The notes under the pieces are model-generated. The model was not told the origin of the DNA, searched no databases, and was given only the letters and a program-made list of their open reading frames with translations. A stretch of DNA of 64,000 nucleotides. It comes from Dactylosporangium aurantiacum (GTDB lineage: Bacteria; Actinomycetota; Actinomycetes; Mycobacteriales; Micromonosporaceae). Where the stretch lies: NCBI RefSeq assembly GCF_000716715.1, contig NZ_JNYJ01000012.1:62001-126000 (forward strand). The letters are read 5' to 3'. Shown here one piece after another: positions 31,864 to 46,976 of this stretch (positions are counted from its first letter, which is position 1; each line of letters begins with the position of its first letter). The translations under genes and the position numbers were made by a program.

Positions 31864-31948
31864 GCCGTCACCTCCGCTTCGCTTCGGCGCCGGCCTGAGC
31901 CGAGGCCGCGCCGATGATTCGCGGCTCCCGCGCTGCGCTGCGGGCCGC
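31864..31948. repeat. Intergenic repeat element, copy 2
   Basis: These 85 bases resemble 9081-9165 closely at both ends: the CCGTCACCTCCGC start followed by a CGGCGCCGGCCTGA core, and the GCTGCGGGCCG end. As in copy 1 the element lies between two minus-strand genes and donates GGAGGTGA seven bases from the downstream ATG. The central part is more diverged, and the mini-ORF frame is open but has lost its ATG. Confidence 0.7.
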
Positions 31949-32650
31949 TCATTTCCACTCCTCCAGGCTGGGCAGCTCGCCCGTCGAGCTGGTGAGACCG
32001 GTGCCCGGGCCTCGGCCGGTGAGCCAGGCGGCGAGCACGTGCGCCGGGCCGGTCACGGTCGGGGCGTCGGCGACGGTCAGCAGCCTGGTGCCGTTGTCCG
32101 ACACGAGGGTCGCCACGCGCGGAGTGGCCGGGTCGTGCAGGATGCGCAGCGTGAAGGACTCGGGCCAGTCGGCGGGGCCGTAGCCGGCGTCCAGGTCGAC
32201 GTGGTGCAGCTCGACCTCGCAGATACGGGCCCAGACGACGCGGGCGGCCGGCACCGGCGGCGAGGGCTCGCCGCGGGTGGTGCCCCACTGCACCAGTGTC
32301 GTCCAGCCCTCGGCGGGCATCGTGTCGATCGACTCGCGCAGCAGGTCACAGGCGGTGACCAGGTCGGCGAGCTGCTCCTCGTGCGGGCGGGAGGCGCCGG
32401 CGGCGATGCCCGCCTCGCGGGCCTCGGGGCTCGCGTACGCCGGGGTCCGCACCCCCGTCCGAGCCCAGCTCAGCAGGTTGCGGTACGCGTCGGCGTTGCG
32501 GGCGAGGTGGGTCACGACGTGCCCGCGGGTCCAGCCCTCGCACCGCGACGGTGCGACGAGGCCGTTGCCGTCGAGGGTGCGGACCGTGTCGAGCAGGCGG
32601 GCGGTGGCGCGGTCGAGCTCCGCGCTCAGCACGAGCGGATCAGCCGTCAC
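31949..32650 (-). CDS. Maleylpyruvate isomerase family, mycothiol-dependent (DinB-fold) enzyme
   Basis: The 233-residue protein has the MDMPI N-terminal DinB-like four-helix bundle: VLSAELDRATARLLDTVRTL, SRCEGWTRGHVVTHLARNADAYRNLLSWA with the conserved metal-ligand His residues, and a C-terminal SCP2/MDMPI_C beta-helix part with LLTVADAPTVTGPAHVLAAWLTGRG. Such enzymes use the actinobacterial thiol mycothiol as cofactor for isomerisation or transfer. The GTG start at 32650 follows the DinB pattern. A short spacer separates it from the gene at 32686. Confidence 0.88.
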   Translation of the reverse strand: MTADPLVLSAELDRATARLLDTVRTLDGNGLVAPSRCEGWTRGHVVTHLARNADAYRNLLSWARTGVRTPAYASPEAREAGIAAGASRPHEEQLADLVTACDLLRESIDTMPAEGWTTLVQWGTTRGEPSPPVPAARVVWARICEVELHHVDLDAGYGPADWPESFTLRILHDPATPRVATLVSDNGTRLLTVADAPTVTGPAHVLAAWLTGRGPGTGLTSSTGELPSLEEWK

Positions 32651-32685
32651 CGCTAAACCCTACCGCCGCCCACCGACAAAAACCG

Positions 32686-33120
32686 TCAGCGCTGCCGGAC
32701 CCCGACGGCCGGGGGCAGGTCGCCGACCGCCCAGTGCAGTTCGTCCTCCCAGTCGGCGACGCTGAGGTCGACGTGCTCGAAGCTCAGCCGCGCCCCGATG
32801 GGTTTGCCCAGGTAGCCGGCGTACAGGTCGTGCACGACCACGAGCCGCTGGCCGACCGCCGCGGCCGCCGGGTCCGCGGCGGCGGCGCTGCGGACCTCGA
32901 GCCTGCCGTAGATGCCCATGTCGGCATCGGTGCCGCGGTCCTCCACGATGACGTCGAGGATCTCGTCCTCGGCGCCCACGTGGAAGCCGTACGACACGCC
33001 GCCGAACGTCAGCCAGAAGCGCATGAGCGAGTCGTCCTGCCCGGGTGAGACGTGCCACTGGACGTCGGCCCGGTCCAGGCGCATTCCGACGGCGCTGGCC
33101 AGCACATGCGAGGGAAGCAC
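32686..33120 (-). CDS. Hypothetical protein
   Basis: The 144-residue soluble protein is beta-rich: VQWHVSPGQDDSLMRFWLTF, GVSYGFHVGAEDEILDVIVED and RLVVVHDLYAGYLGKPIGAR, ending in a Trp-containing ADWEDELHWAVGDLPP. The frame begins with GTG at 33120. I do not recognise the family. It diverges from rsgA, and a LexA-like palindrome sits 64 bases upstream of its start, so shared regulation is possible. Confidence 0.6.
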   Translation of the reverse strand: MLPSHVLASAVGMRLDRADVQWHVSPGQDDSLMRFWLTFGGVSYGFHVGAEDEILDVIVEDRGTDADMGIYGRLEVRSAAAADPAAAAVGQRLVVVHDLYAGYLGKPIGARLSFEHVDLSVADWEDELHWAVGDLPPAVGVRQR

Positions 33121-33183
33121 GCACCCGACGATAACCCCGATATTCGGTTTCGCGGTGTGGACGCGCTACCTACCGTGGATTTG

Positions 33184-33199
33184 TCGAACACGGGTTCGT
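33184..33199. promoter_or_regulatory. LexA (SOS) box-like palindrome
   Basis: The sequence TCGAAC-ACGG-GTTCGT matches the actinobacterial LexA operator TCGAAC-N4-GTTCGA in 11 of 12 defined bases. It lies in the 90-base gap between two divergent genes, 11 bases upstream of the rsgA ATG and 63 bases upstream of the hypothetical gene. Function is not proven. Confidence 0.5.
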
Positions 33200-33210
33200 A
33201 AAGGATGTTC

Positions 33211-34236
33211 ATGACTATTGACCTGTCAGCCCTGGGCTGGGACGACGCCTACGCCGCGCTGTACTCCGGCCGGTTCGACCAGCCTGGCCAGCGCCCGGCG
33301 CGGGTCAGCCGGGTCGACCGGGGTGTCTGCACGGCGCTCGCGTCCGACGGTCCGCTGCGCGCGAGCCTGTCGGGCGGCCTGCTGGCGCGCGGCGCCGCCG
33401 ACCCCGAGTCGCTGCCGTGCGCGGGGGACTGGCTCGTCGTGCGCACGTGGCCGGACGGCCGGCTCACCGCCGAGGCGGTGCTGCCCAGGCGCACCGCGAT
33501 CGTGCGGGCCGTCGCCGGTGAGGAGTCCTTCGGCCAGGTCCTGGCCGCCAACGTGGACGCCGTCGCCGTCGTCGAGCCGGTCGACCCGTCGCCGGACCTC
33601 GGCCGGATCGAGCGGCTCCTGGCGCTCGCCTGGGAGTCGGGGGCGCGGCCGGTGCTGGTCCTGACCAAATGTGACCTGGCGGCCGACCCGGAGGCCCTGG
33701 CCGGGCAGATGCCGGACGGCGTGGCGGTCCATGCCGTCAGCGCTCGCACCGGGATGGGTCTCGAGGCGTTGCGGCCGCTCGTGGCGTACGGGCGCACACT
33801 GGGCCTGCTCGGGCAGTCCGGTGCCGGCAAGTCCAGCCTGGTCAACGCCCTCGCCGGGGCGCAGGTCATGCAGACGCAGGCGTTGCGCGCCGACGGCCGG
33901 GGCCGGCACACCACCACATATCGGGCATTGATTCCGATGCCGGGCGGCGGGGCGGTCCTCGACACGCCCGGAGTGCGGCTCGTCGGCATGTTCGACACGG
34001 TCGCCGGGCTCGACCGGGCCTTCGCGGACGTGACGCACCTCGCGACGCTGTGCCGCTTCGACGACTGCCGGCACGGCGAGGAGCCCGGCTGCGCGGTCCG
34101 CGACGCGGTCGAGGACGGCGAGCTCAGCCCCCGCAGGTTCGCGAGTTGGCAGAAACTGCAGAAAGAGCAGAAGCTTGCATCGGTACGGCGGCTGAAACGC
34201 GAGAGCCGCGACCGGCGACGGCTGGCACGCCCGTAG
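33211..34236 (+). CDS. rsgA: Ribosome small subunit-dependent GTPase A
   Basis: The 341-residue circularly permuted GTPase assists late 30S subunit maturation. It has an N-terminal OB fold ([21 protein letters not shown]), then the permuted G motifs: G4 [10 protein letters not shown]5-like VHAVSARTG, Walker [18 protein letters not shown] near residue 200, G3 DTPGVR, and the C-terminal zinc cluster with C, C, H, C in [15 protein letters not shown]. The ATG at 33211 has AAGGA five bases before it and is better placed than ATG 33205. Length is typical. Confidence 0.93.
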   Translation: MTIDLSALGWDDAYAALYSGRFDQPGQRPARVSRVDRGVCTALASDGPLRASLSGGLLARGAADPESLPCAGDWLVVRTWPDGRLTAEAVLPRRTAIVRAVAGEESFGQVLAANVDAVAVVEPVDPSPDLGRIERLLALAWESGARPVLVLTKCDLAADPEALAGQMPDGVAVHAVSARTGMGLEALRPLVAYGRTLGLLGQSGAGKSSLVNALAGAQVMQTQALRADGRGRHTTTYRALIPMPGGGAVLDTPGVRLVGMFDTVAGLDRAFADVTHLATLCRFDDCRHGEEPGCAVRDAVEDGELSPRRFASWQKLQKEQKLASVRRLKRESRDRRRLARP

Positions 34237-34385
34237 CGGAGGTTCCCCCGTTCGGGCGCGGAAAATTGTCATACCCCCTGGCTAGAGTTGTCGGCTGGCA
34301 CCGAGACGGTGCCCGAACCGGACAAAATCGCTGCTGCCGGACTCTTTGCCGCTGCTGGCGGACATATTCACTGCCAAGGGGAAGC

Positions 34386-37580
<3,195 letters not shown>

Positions 37581-37883
37581 CCTCCGGCGGCCGCACCGTC
37601 CGCGTCGGCTGCCGGGTGCGGACGGTGGTCGGCGGCCGCCCGCCGGGTGCCGTCCGGCGCGGCGGCCGGTGGGTGCCTGTCACGCGGTCGGCCTGCTCGG
37701 GTCGGCCGGTCTGCTCGGGTCGGCCGGTCTGCGCCCGCTGCGTGTGCTGCGCCGCCGGTCGCGCCCGCGCCGGGCTGGTCGTGCCTGCGCGGGGCGGCCG
37801 GTGGTCGCCGTGGGACCTTGGGGCGGTGAAGATCCCGCGCTGCTACGGTGGCCGCTGGCGAGGCCTGACCCCAGGAGGAAGAC
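37581..37883. other. Intergenic region with tandem repeat after uvrA
   Basis: There is no gene in these 300 bases. Two and a half copies of an 18-base unit (GTCTGCTCGGGTCGGCCG type) occur at about 37689-37732. The last 60 bases before the Rieske gene include a likely ribosome site (CCAGGAGGAAG) for it. I see no clear terminator. Confidence 0.45.
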
Positions 37884-38393
37884 GTGCCAGTCGAGGACGT
37901 GTTCAACCCCTGCTCCGCCCGGCGGGCGCTGCTGCTGGGCGCCGGTGCCCTCGGTGTGGCGGTGCTGGCCGGCTGTGGCGACGACGAGCAGCCCCCGGCA
38001 GCCGCCGGCAGTCAGCCGGCGCCGTCGGCCCCGCCGAGCACGGCGGGCAACCCGTTCGACAACACCGCCCCCGCGGCGGGACCCAGCGACGCCGCCCCGC
38101 CGGCGGGTGCGCTCGTCGCGGTCAAGGAGGTCCCCGTGGGCGGCGGGGTGATCGCCAAGGACACCATCCTTGTGGTGCAGGCCAAGGCGGGGACGTTCAA
38201 GGCGTACCAGGCCGGCTGCCCGCACCAGGGTGTCCTGGTGGACCCTCCGTCGCCCGGCGCGACGACGATCATGTGCCCGGGCCACAACTCCCAGTTCAAG
38301 ATCGCCGACGGGAGCCTGGCACGCGGTCCGGCGACGCGCGGGTTGAGCGCCGTGCCCGTAAAAGTGCAGGCGGGTTACGTGGTGGAGGCCTGA
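37884..38393 (+). CDS. Rieske [2Fe-2S] lipoprotein, ferredoxin-type
   Basis: The 169-residue exported protein starts with SARRALLLGAGALGVAVLAGCG, a Tat-like double Arg before a lipobox LAGC, so it should be a lipoprotein on the outer face of the membrane. After a 50-residue Pro/Ala/Ser linker comes a Rieske domain whose cluster ligands are C-x-H (GCPHQG) and C-x-x-H (CPGHNSQF). The two extra cysteines that form a disulfide in bc1-type Rieske proteins are absent. Electron transfer partner unknown. AGGAGGAAG lies six bases before the GTG/ATG-like start. A second Rieske gene follows. Confidence 0.88.
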   Translation: MPVEDVFNPCSARRALLLGAGALGVAVLAGCGDDEQPPAAAGSQPAPSAPPSTAGNPFDNTAPAAGPSDAAPPAGALVAVKEVPVGGGVIAKDTILVVQAKAGTFKAYQAGCPHQGVLVDPPSPGATTIMCPGHNSQFKIADGSLARGPATRGLSAVPVKVQAGYVVEA

Positions 38394-38445
38394 GCCCCTG
38401 CCGAAGGTCACGTGGAGGTAACGGATTATCAGAGTTTGTTGAGCA

Positions 38446-38473
38446 TTGAACCGTACGCTCCATGATCTATGTA
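38446..38473 (+). promoter_or_regulatory. Possible promoter of the second Rieske gene
   Basis: The 120-base gap between the two Rieske genes is unusually AT-rich. It holds TTGAAC (38446-38451) and after 16 bases TATGTA, about 45 bases before the ATG. The -10 match is modest. Confidence 0.35.
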
Positions 38474-38515
38474 TTTCCTGGCGTAGCCAGCAGGCCAACG
38501 ACCTTGGAGGAGCCT

Positions 38516-38947
38516 ATGAGTGACACGACTCGCCGTGCGGTGCTCGCCGGCGCGGCCGGTATCACGGCCGCGACGGTGCTCGCCGCCTGTGGAGACGACA
38601 GCGACGACAGCGGCGACAGCGGTTCGACCGGCAGCAACAGCACCGGCGGTGCCGCCGCGGGCGTCCTGGCGACCAAGGCCGACATCCCCGTCGGCGGCGG
38701 CAAGATCTTCAAGGACGGCGGCGGTGTTGTCGTCACTCAGCCCGAAGCCGGTCAGTTCAAGGCGTTCAGCTCGATCTGCACGCACCAGTCGTGCGTCGTC
38801 TCCGACGTCGCCGCCGGCGGGATCAACTGCAAGTGCCACGGCAGCGTGTTCTCCGCCGCCGACGGCTCGGTGAAGAACGGGCCGGCCACCAAGCCGCTGG
38901 CCGAGAAGGCGCTGAAGATCGACGGGGACAACATCTCCCTGGCGTAG
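38516..38947 (+). CDS. Rieske [2Fe-2S] lipoprotein, bc1-like cluster motif
   Basis: The 143-residue exported protein starts [20 protein letters not shown] and has the lipobox LAAC, so it is a Tat-type lipoprotein. An Asp/Ser/Gly linker is followed by the Rieske fold with CTHQSC and CKCHGSVF. Here both cluster motifs carry the additional Cys that forms the stabilising disulfide in high-potential Rieske proteins. Length and order otherwise parallel the preceding gene, so the two are paralogues. The start was fixed by GGAGGAG six bases before the ATG. A terminator-like hairpin follows. Confidence 0.9.
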   Translation: MSDTTRRAVLAGAAGITAATVLAACGDDSDDSGDSGSTGSNSTGGAAAGVLATKADIPVGGGKIFKDGGGVVVTQPEAGQFKAFSSICTHQSCVVSDVAAGGINCKCHGSVFSAADGSVKNGPATKPLAEKALKIDGDNISLA

Positions 38948-38981
38948 TGCCCGGTGCCGGCACGGCACCGCAGACCGGGAC

Positions 38982-39016
38982 GGGGACGGCCGAGAGGGGG
39001 CGGCCGGCCCCGTTTC
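38982..39016 (+). terminator. Terminator hairpin between Rieske and uvrC
   Basis: Arms GGGGACGGCCG and CGGCCGGCCCC (one mismatch) enclose an eight-base purine loop and are followed by GTTTCTGTC. A smaller perfect hairpin (CGGTGCCG/CGGCACCG) lies 30 bases earlier. Confidence 0.55.
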
Positions 39017-39044
39017 TGTCGTACCCCCCGGATACGCTCGAAGC

Positions 39045-41390
39045 GTGCCAGATCCGTCCACGTATCGACCGGCGCCGGGGACCATTCCCGACACGCCGGG
39101 GGTCTACCGGTTCCGCGATCCGTCGGGCCGCGTCATCTACGTGGGCAAGGCGAAAAGCCTCCGGCAGCGGCTCAACTCCTACTTCGCCGACGTGTGGACG
39201 CTGCACGCCCGCACGCAGCAGATGGTCACCACGGCCGCGAAGGTCGACTGGGTCACCGTCGGCACCGAGGTCGAGGCGCTGCAGCTCGAATACAACTGGA
39301 TCAAGGAGTATGACCCGCGGTTCAACGTCCGTTACCGCGACGACAAGAGCTACCCGTATCTGGCGGTGACGCTCGACGAGGCATATCCGCGCCTGCAGGT
39401 GATGCGCGGCGCCAAGCGCAAGGGCGTGCGCTACTTCGGCCCCTATGCGCACGCCTGGGCGATCCGCGAGACCCTCGACCTGCTGCTGCGGGTGTTCCCC
39501 GCGCGGACCTGCTCGTCCGGCGTGTTCAAGCGGGCCGGCCAGATCGGCCGCCCCTGCCTGCTGGGCTATATCGGCAAGTGCTCCGCGCCGTGCGTCGACC
39601 GGGTCAGCGAGGAGGAGCACCGCCGCATCGTCGAGGACTTCTGCGACTTCATGGCCGGCAAGACCGACACCATGGTCAAGCGGCTGGAGCGGGAGATGTA
39701 TGCGGCGTCCGACGAGCTCGACTTCGAGCGCGCCGCCCGCATCCGCGACGACCTCGGCGCGCTGCGCCGGGCGGTGGAGAAGCAGGCGGTCGTCCTCGGC
39801 GACGGCACCGACGCCGACGTGGTCGCGTTCGCCGACGACCCCCTGGAGGCGGCGGTCCAGGTGTTCCACGTGCGGGGCGGCCGGGTCCGCGGCCAGCGCG
39901 GCTGGGTCGTGGAGAAGACCGAGGACCTCAGCGCCGGCGACCTCGTCCACCACTTCTGCAGCCAGATCTACGGCGCGGAGGCCGGCACCGACCCCGCCGA
40001 CCTGCCCAAGGAGCTGCTCGTCCCCGAGCTGCCCGCCGACGTCGACGCGCTCGCCGACTGGCTGAGCAAGCTGCGCGGCAGCCGGGTGGCGATCCGCGTG
40101 CCGCAGCGCGGCGACAAGAAGACCCTCGCCGAGACCGTCGCCCGCAACGCCGAGCAGGCCCTCCAGCAGCACAAGCTGCGCCGCGCCGGCGACCTCAGCA
40201 CCCGCAGCAAGGCCCTGGAGGAGATCGCCGAGGCGCTCGGCATGCAGACCGCGCCGCTGCGCATCGAGTGCTATGACGTCTCCCAGATCCAGGGCACCGA
40301 CGTCGTGGCCAGCATGGTCGTCTTCGAGGACGGCCTGTCCCGCAAGAGTGAATACCGTCGCTTCGCGGTCAACGGCGCCACCGACGACGTGTCCGCGCTG
40401 TCGGAGGTGCTGCGCCGCCGGTTCGCCCGCTATCTCGACGCGAAGGTCGAGATCGACGAGCTCGCCACCGGCGATCCGGCCGACGACATCGACCCGTCCC
40501 GCCCCGGCATCGACCCCACCACCGGCCGGCCCCGCAAGTTCGCGTACCCGCCCCAGCTCGTCATCGTCGACGGCGGCCAGCCCCAGGTCAACGCCGCCGC
40601 CCAGGTCCTGCTCGACCTCGGCATCGACGACATCACCATCTGCGGCCTCGCCAAGCGCCTGGAAGAGGTGTGGCTGCCCGACGACGAGTTCCCGGTGATC
40701 CTGCCCCGCGCCTCCGAGGGCCTCTATCTGCTGCAGCGCGCCCGCGACGAGGCCCACCGGTTCGCCATCACGTACCACCGCCAGAAGCGCTCCAAGCGCA
40801 TGACCGCCTCCACGCTGGACAACGTGCCGGGCCTCGGCGAGATCCGCCGCAAGGCGCTGCTGCGCCACTTCGGCTCGCTCAAGCGGCTGAAGGCGGCGAC
40901 CGTCGAGGAGATCGCCGAGGTCCCGGGCATCGGCCGCCGCACCGCCGACGCGATCCTGACCGCCCTCAACGGCCCGCCCGCCACGCCGCCGCCCTCCGCG
41001 TCGGCGCCCGCACCGGCGACCGCATCGACCTCGGCGTCGGGGCCCGCATCGGCGCCCGCCACGCCGCCGGCCGCGGAGGCTCCGATCGCCCCGGCTCCCG
41101 GCGAAGTGTCGCAGGCAGAGGCGCCGCAGGCCGGGATGCTTGTCGAGACTTCATCGGCTACGGCGTCGCTCGGTGCCGCAACTCCGGTGACTGAGGTGCC
41201 GGAGGCCGCGGACCACGACGACCACGAAGACCCGGCATCGTCCGAGCGGGTCGCCGAGCATGTGTTCAAGGTGCCGTCGGCGCGCAAGGAGGACCTCTAC
41301 GACGCTTCGGCCGCAGTGATCGAGTTGCTGACCGAGGATGCCGGGGACAGCGAGCCGCTGCCGGGTCGCGGCGAGCCCGGCGGTGCCTGA
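39045..41390 (+). CDS. uvrC: Excinuclease ABC subunit C
   Basis: The 781-residue endonuclease makes both incisions in nucleotide-excision repair. It has the GIY-YIG domain ([20 protein letters not shown]), the UVR helix pair ([17 protein letters not shown]), the RNase-H-like endonuclease domain with [19 protein letters not shown] and VDGGQPQ, and the C-terminal helix-hairpin-helix pair ([29 protein letters not shown]). After the second HhH, at about residue 642, a 140-residue Ala/Pro/Ser-rich low-complexity tail is added that family members lack. The start is GTG at 39045. Rieske genes separate it from uvrA. Confidence 0.95.
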   Translation: MPDPSTYRPAPGTIPDTPGVYRFRDPSGRVIYVGKAKSLRQRLNSYFADVWTLHARTQQMVTTAAKVDWVTVGTEVEALQLEYNWIKEYDPRFNVRYRDDKSYPYLAVTLDEAYPRLQVMRGAKRKGVRYFGPYAHAWAIRETLDLLLRVFPARTCSSGVFKRAGQIGRPCLLGYIGKCSAPCVDRVSEEEHRRIVEDFCDFMAGKTDTMVKRLEREMYAASDELDFERAARIRDDLGALRRAVEKQAVVLGDGTDADVVAFADDPLEAAVQVFHVRGGRVRGQRGWVVEKTEDLSAGDLVHHFCSQIYGAEAGTDPADLPKELLVPELPADVDALADWLSKLRGSRVAIRVPQRGDKKTLAETVARNAEQALQQHKLRRAGDLSTRSKALEEIAEALGMQTAPLRIECYDVSQIQGTDVVASMVVFEDGLSRKSEYRRFAVNGATDDVSALSEVLRRRFARYLDAKVEIDELATGDPADDIDPSRPGIDPTTGRPRKFAYPPQLVIVDGGQPQVNAAAQVLLDLGIDDITICGLAKRLEEVWLPDDEFPVILPRASEGLYLLQRARDEAHRFAITYHRQKRSKRMTASTLDNVPGLGEIRRKALLRHFGSLKRLKAATVEEIAEVPGIGRRTADAILTALNGPPATPPPSASAPAPATASTSASGPASAPATPPAAEAPIAPAPGEVSQAEAPQAGMLVETSSATASLGAATPVTEVPEAADHDDHEDPASSERVAEHVFKVPSARKEDLYDASAAVIELLTEDAGDSEPLPGRGEPGGA

Positions 41391-41470
41391 GGCGGGTGCG
41401 AGCGACCCGGAAAAGGTACAAACCGACCGAGCGGCCGGGGTGAGGGGCGGCACGACATAAACTCGTCGGC

Positions 41471-42367
41471 GTGGTGAGCGAAGAAGCGCCGGCAGCGCCC
41501 GACCGCACGGAGACCGACCTGGTCATCGTGACGGGGGTGTCCGGTGGTGGGCGTAGCACGGTCGCCCGGGCGCTGGAGAACGTCGGGTATTACGTCGTGG
41601 ACAACCTGCCGCAGGCGTTGTTGCTCGACATGGCGGAGCTGGCATTCGCGGCGAGGGGCGCGGCGCGGCGGACGGCGATGGTGCTCGACGTGCGCAGTCA
41701 CGCGTTCTCCACCGACCTGCCCGGCGCGGTGAAGTCGTTGCGGGAGCGCGGGTTCAACCCGCGGATGGTGTTCGTCGACGCCGACGACGAGGTGCTGATC
41801 CGGCGGTTCGAGAGCGTGCGCCGCTCGCACCCGCTGCAGGGCGGCGGCCGGCTCTCCGACGGCATCGCCGCGGAGCGCAAGCTGCTGCAGGAGGCCCGTG
41901 AGCAGGCCGACGTGCTCATCGACACCAGCCACCTCAACGTCAACCAGCTCCGCGGGCGCATCGAGGAGATGTTCGGCGAGGAGGACACGACCCAGATCAG
42001 GGTCACGGTGCTGTCGTTCGGGTTCAAGTACGGCCTGCCGCCCGACGCCGACTTCGTCCTCGACGCGAGGTTCCTGCCGAACCCGTACTGGGTGCCCGAG
42101 CTGCGGGAGCACACCGGCCGGGAGACCGACGTCAGCCGGTACGTGCTGGGTCAGCGCGGCGCGGTGACGTTCGTGGAGACGTACGCCCGGCTGATCAACG
42201 CCACGGCGCCCGGGTTCGAGCGGGAGGGCAAGCGGTACCTGACGATCGCGGTGGGCTGCACCGGTGGCAAGCACCGCAGCGTCGCGATCGCCGAGGAGCT
42301 GGCCCGGCGGCTCCGGGAGATGCGGCTCGCCGCCGCGCCGCAGCACCGCGATCTGGGGCGCGAATGA
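41471..42367 (+). CDS. rapZ: RNase adapter / nucleotide-binding protein RapZ
   Basis: The 298-residue P-loop protein of the RapZ/YvcJ family is known in E. coli to control glucosamine-6-phosphate synthase mRNA and in Gram-positives linked to YvcK. It has the Walker A-like GVSGGGRSTVARAL (Arg in place of the usual Lys, common in actinobacteria), YYVVDNLPQALLLDM, and the C-terminal AVGCTGGKHRSVAIAEELARRL. The GTG start has no strong ribosome site but lies in the canonical uvrC-rapZ-yvcK-whiA order. The stop overlaps yvcK as ATGA. Confidence 0.93.
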   Translation: MVSEEAPAAPDRTETDLVIVTGVSGGGRSTVARALENVGYYVVDNLPQALLLDMAELAFAARGAARRTAMVLDVRSHAFSTDLPGAVKSLRERGFNPRMVFVDADDEVLIRRFESVRRSHPLQGGGRLSDGIAAERKLLQEAREQADVLIDTSHLNVNQLRGRIEEMFGEEDTTQIRVTVLSFGFKYGLPPDADFVLDARFLPNPYWVPELREHTGRETDVSRYVLGQRGAVTFVETYARLINATAPGFEREGKRYLTIAVGCTGGKHRSVAIAEELARRLREMRLAAAPQHRDLGRE

Positions 42368-43548
42368 GCGTTGCGCGGCGCCGCGAGAACGGCGCGGCAA
42401 ACGACCACGGCACGGTTACCGGCGCCAGCGCGGCCGCCCTCCACAGCGGACCCAACGGCACCGGCGCGCCGGACGGCAGCAAAGCCCCGGCCGGCGGCAA
42501 AGCCCCGGACGGCCGCAAAGCCCTCGACGGCGGCAATGCGCCGGACGGGAGCAGTGCGCCGCGGAGCGACCGTGCCCGGCGTCCCGTGCGGGTCGTCGCG
42601 TTCGGTGGGGGGCACGGGCTCTCCGCCTCCCTGCGCGCCCTGCGTCTCATCCACCGCGACACGCCCCTCGACATCACCGCCGTGGTCACCGTCGCCGACG
42701 ACGGCGGCTCCAGCGGCCGGCTGCGCGCCACCCGCGACATCCTGCCGCCCGGCGACCTGCGCCAGGCCCTCGCCGCGCTCGCCGACGAGGAGGCGATCGC
42801 CGAGGTGTTCCAGCACCGGTTCACCGGCAGCGACGACCTCGCCGGGCATCCGGTCGGCAACCTCGTGCTGTGCGCGCTGATGGAGCTGGCCGGCGACCCG
42901 GTCGCCGCGCTGGACCAGGCGGCGGAGATGCTGCGCTGCGACGGCCGGGTGCTGCCCATGTCGCGGCAGCCGCTGCACATCGAGGCGGACCTGTCCGAGG
43001 GTGGCGAGTCCGTCACGGTGCGCGGTCAGCACGCCGTCGCGGTCACGTCGAAGACGATCGACCGGGTGCGGCTGGTGCCGGTGGCGCCCGAGGCCTGCGC
43101 CGAGGCGGTGCGGGCGACCCGGGACGCGGACTGGCTGCTGTTCGGGCCGGGGTCGTGGTTCACCAGCGTGATCCCGCACCTGCTGGTGCCGGAACTGGCC
43201 GCAGCGATCTCCATGACTGCGGCGAAGCGCCTGGTCACGCTGAATCTCGCGGCCGACAGCGAAACGGCTGGATTGACCCTGCCGGAACACCTGGCCGCCC
43301 TGCGTCGTTACCTACCCGGGTTACACGTCGATGTAGTTCTTGCGGACGGGAAAGCCGTAGGCGACCCCGAACCGGTCCATCGTGCGGCAGAATCGCTGGG
43401 TGCCCGTCTGGTGCTCGCGCCGGTGGCCGTCGCGGACGGGGCACCGCTGCACGACCCGCACGCGCTGGCCACAGCCCTGGAACCACTGCTGAGCAGCACC
43501 ACCGACAGTTCGATTGAGCCCCGCGAGGTGACGACAGAATGGCGATGA
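42364..43548 (+). CDS. yvcK: Gluconeogenesis/morphogenesis factor YvcK (GlmR), CofD-like
   Basis: The 394-residue protein is the UDP-GlcNAc-sensing regulator of cell-wall precursor supply in Gram-positives. The core starts at about residue 74 with [20 protein letters not shown], followed by [40 protein letters not shown] and [19 protein letters not shown]. The first 73 residues form an extra low-complexity region with repeats of DG(S/R/G)KAP type ([20 protein letters not shown]), which other YvcK proteins do not have. It overlaps rapZ by four bases and whiA by ten, so translation is coupled throughout. Confidence 0.93.
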   Translation: MSVARRRENGAANDHGTVTGASAAALHSGPNGTGAPDGSKAPAGGKAPDGRKALDGGNAPDGSSAPRSDRARRPVRVVAFGGGHGLSASLRALRLIHRDTPLDITAVVTVADDGGSSGRLRATRDILPPGDLRQALAALADEEAIAEVFQHRFTGSDDLAGHPVGNLVLCALMELAGDPVAALDQAAEMLRCDGRVLPMSRQPLHIEADLSEGGESVTVRGQHAVAVTSKTIDRVRLVPVAPEACAEAVRATRDADWLLFGPGSWFTSVIPHLLVPELAAAISMTAAKRLVTLNLAADSETAGLTLPEHLAALRRYLPGLHVDVVLADGKAVGDPEPVHRAAESLGARLVLAPVAVADGAPLHDPHALATALEPLLSSTTDSSIEPREVTTEWR

Positions 43549-44519
43549 CCGCTGCGGTCAAGGACGAGCTGAGCAGGGTGGACGTAGCCAAACCCTGCTG
43601 CCGGCGCGCCGAGATGGCCGCGCTGCTCCGCTTCGCTGGCGGGTTGCACATCGTCTCCGGCCGGGTGGTCGTCGAGGCCGAGCTGGACACCAACGCGGCG
43701 GCCCGCCGGCTGCGCCGTGAGGTCTCCGAGGTGTACGGGTACCAGAGCGAGATCCACGTGCTCGCCTCCGGAGGGCTGCGCAAGGCCAGCCACTTCATCG
43801 TGCGGGTGGTCAAGGACGGCGAGGCGCTCGCCCGGCAGACCGGCCTGCTCGACGTGCGCGGCCGGCCCGTGCGCGGGCTCCCGCCGCACGTCGTGTCGGC
43901 CAACATGTGCTGCGCCGTCGCGGCGTGGCGCGGCGCGTTCCTGGCGCACGGCTCGCTGACCGAGCCGGGCCGCAGCTGCGCGCTGGAGATCACCTGCCCC
44001 GGCCCCGAGGCCGCGCTGGCCCTCGTCGGCGCCGCCCGGCGCATCGGCATCACCGCCAAGGCCCGCGAGGTGCGCGGCGTCGACCGGGTCGTGGTCAAGG
44101 ACGGCGACGCGATCGCCGCGCTGCTCACCCGCATCGGCGCCCACCAGAGCGTCCTCACCTGGGAGGAGCGCCGGGTGCGCCGCGAGGTCCGGGCCACCGC
44201 CAACCGGCTCGCCAACTTCGACGACGCCAACCTGCGCCGCTCCGCCCGCGCCGCGGTCGCCGCCGCCGCCCGGGTCGCCCGCGCGATGGAGATCCTCGCC
44301 GACAACGCCCCCGAGCACCTGTTCAGCGCCGGTACGCTGCGGCTGGAGCACCGGCAGGCGTCGCTGGAGGAGCTCGGCGCCCTCGCCGACCCGCCGCTCA
44401 CCAAGGACGCGATCGCCGGGCGTATAAGGCGTCTGCTCGCCCTGGCCGACAAGCGCGCCCGCGACCTCGGCATCCCCGACACGGAGTCCGCCGTCACCCC
44501 GGAGATGCTGGTCAGCTGA
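43539..44519 (+). CDS. whiA: Sporulation transcription regulator WhiA
   Basis: The 326-residue DNA-binding protein controls sporulation and cell division genes in actinomycetes. It has the LAGLIDADG-like N-terminal half ([55 protein letters not shown]) and the helix-turn-helix tail ([29 protein letters not shown]). Length is normal. The ATG at 43539 lies within yvcK. No terminator was seen; 265 bases separate it from gap. Confidence 0.95.
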   Translation: MAMTAAVKDELSRVDVAKPCCRRAEMAALLRFAGGLHIVSGRVVVEAELDTNAAARRLRREVSEVYGYQSEIHVLASGGLRKASHFIVRVVKDGEALARQTGLLDVRGRPVRGLPPHVVSANMCCAVAAWRGAFLAHGSLTEPGRSCALEITCPGPEAALALVGAARRIGITAKAREVRGVDRVVVKDGDAIAALLTRIGAHQSVLTWEERRVRREVRATANRLANFDDANLRRSARAAVAAAARVARAMEILADNAPEHLFSAGTLRLEHRQASLEELGALADPPLTKDAIAGRIRRLLALADKRARDLGIPDTESAVTPEMLVS

Positions 44520-44622
44520 CGTCCCGGCGGAGCACCTGGGGCCCCTGGGGCGGGTGGGGACAGCGAAACGACGCTGTGTGCTCAGACACCCCCGCGCGAG
44601 TTCGATGCCGTCCAGGCGATAG

Positions 44623-46973
<2,351 letters not shown>

Positions 46974-46976
46974 GCG

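Noticed and set aside
34297..34313. Small hairpin (GGCACCG/CGGTGCC) in the uvrA leader as a regulatory element
   Set aside because: Seven base pairs in 75% GC DNA are expected by chance and no further structure is seen.
41530..41580. RapZ Walker A with Arg in place of Lys as a defect
   Set aside because: As far as I recall the same exchange occurs in Streptomyces and Mycobacterium RapZ, so it is a clade feature.
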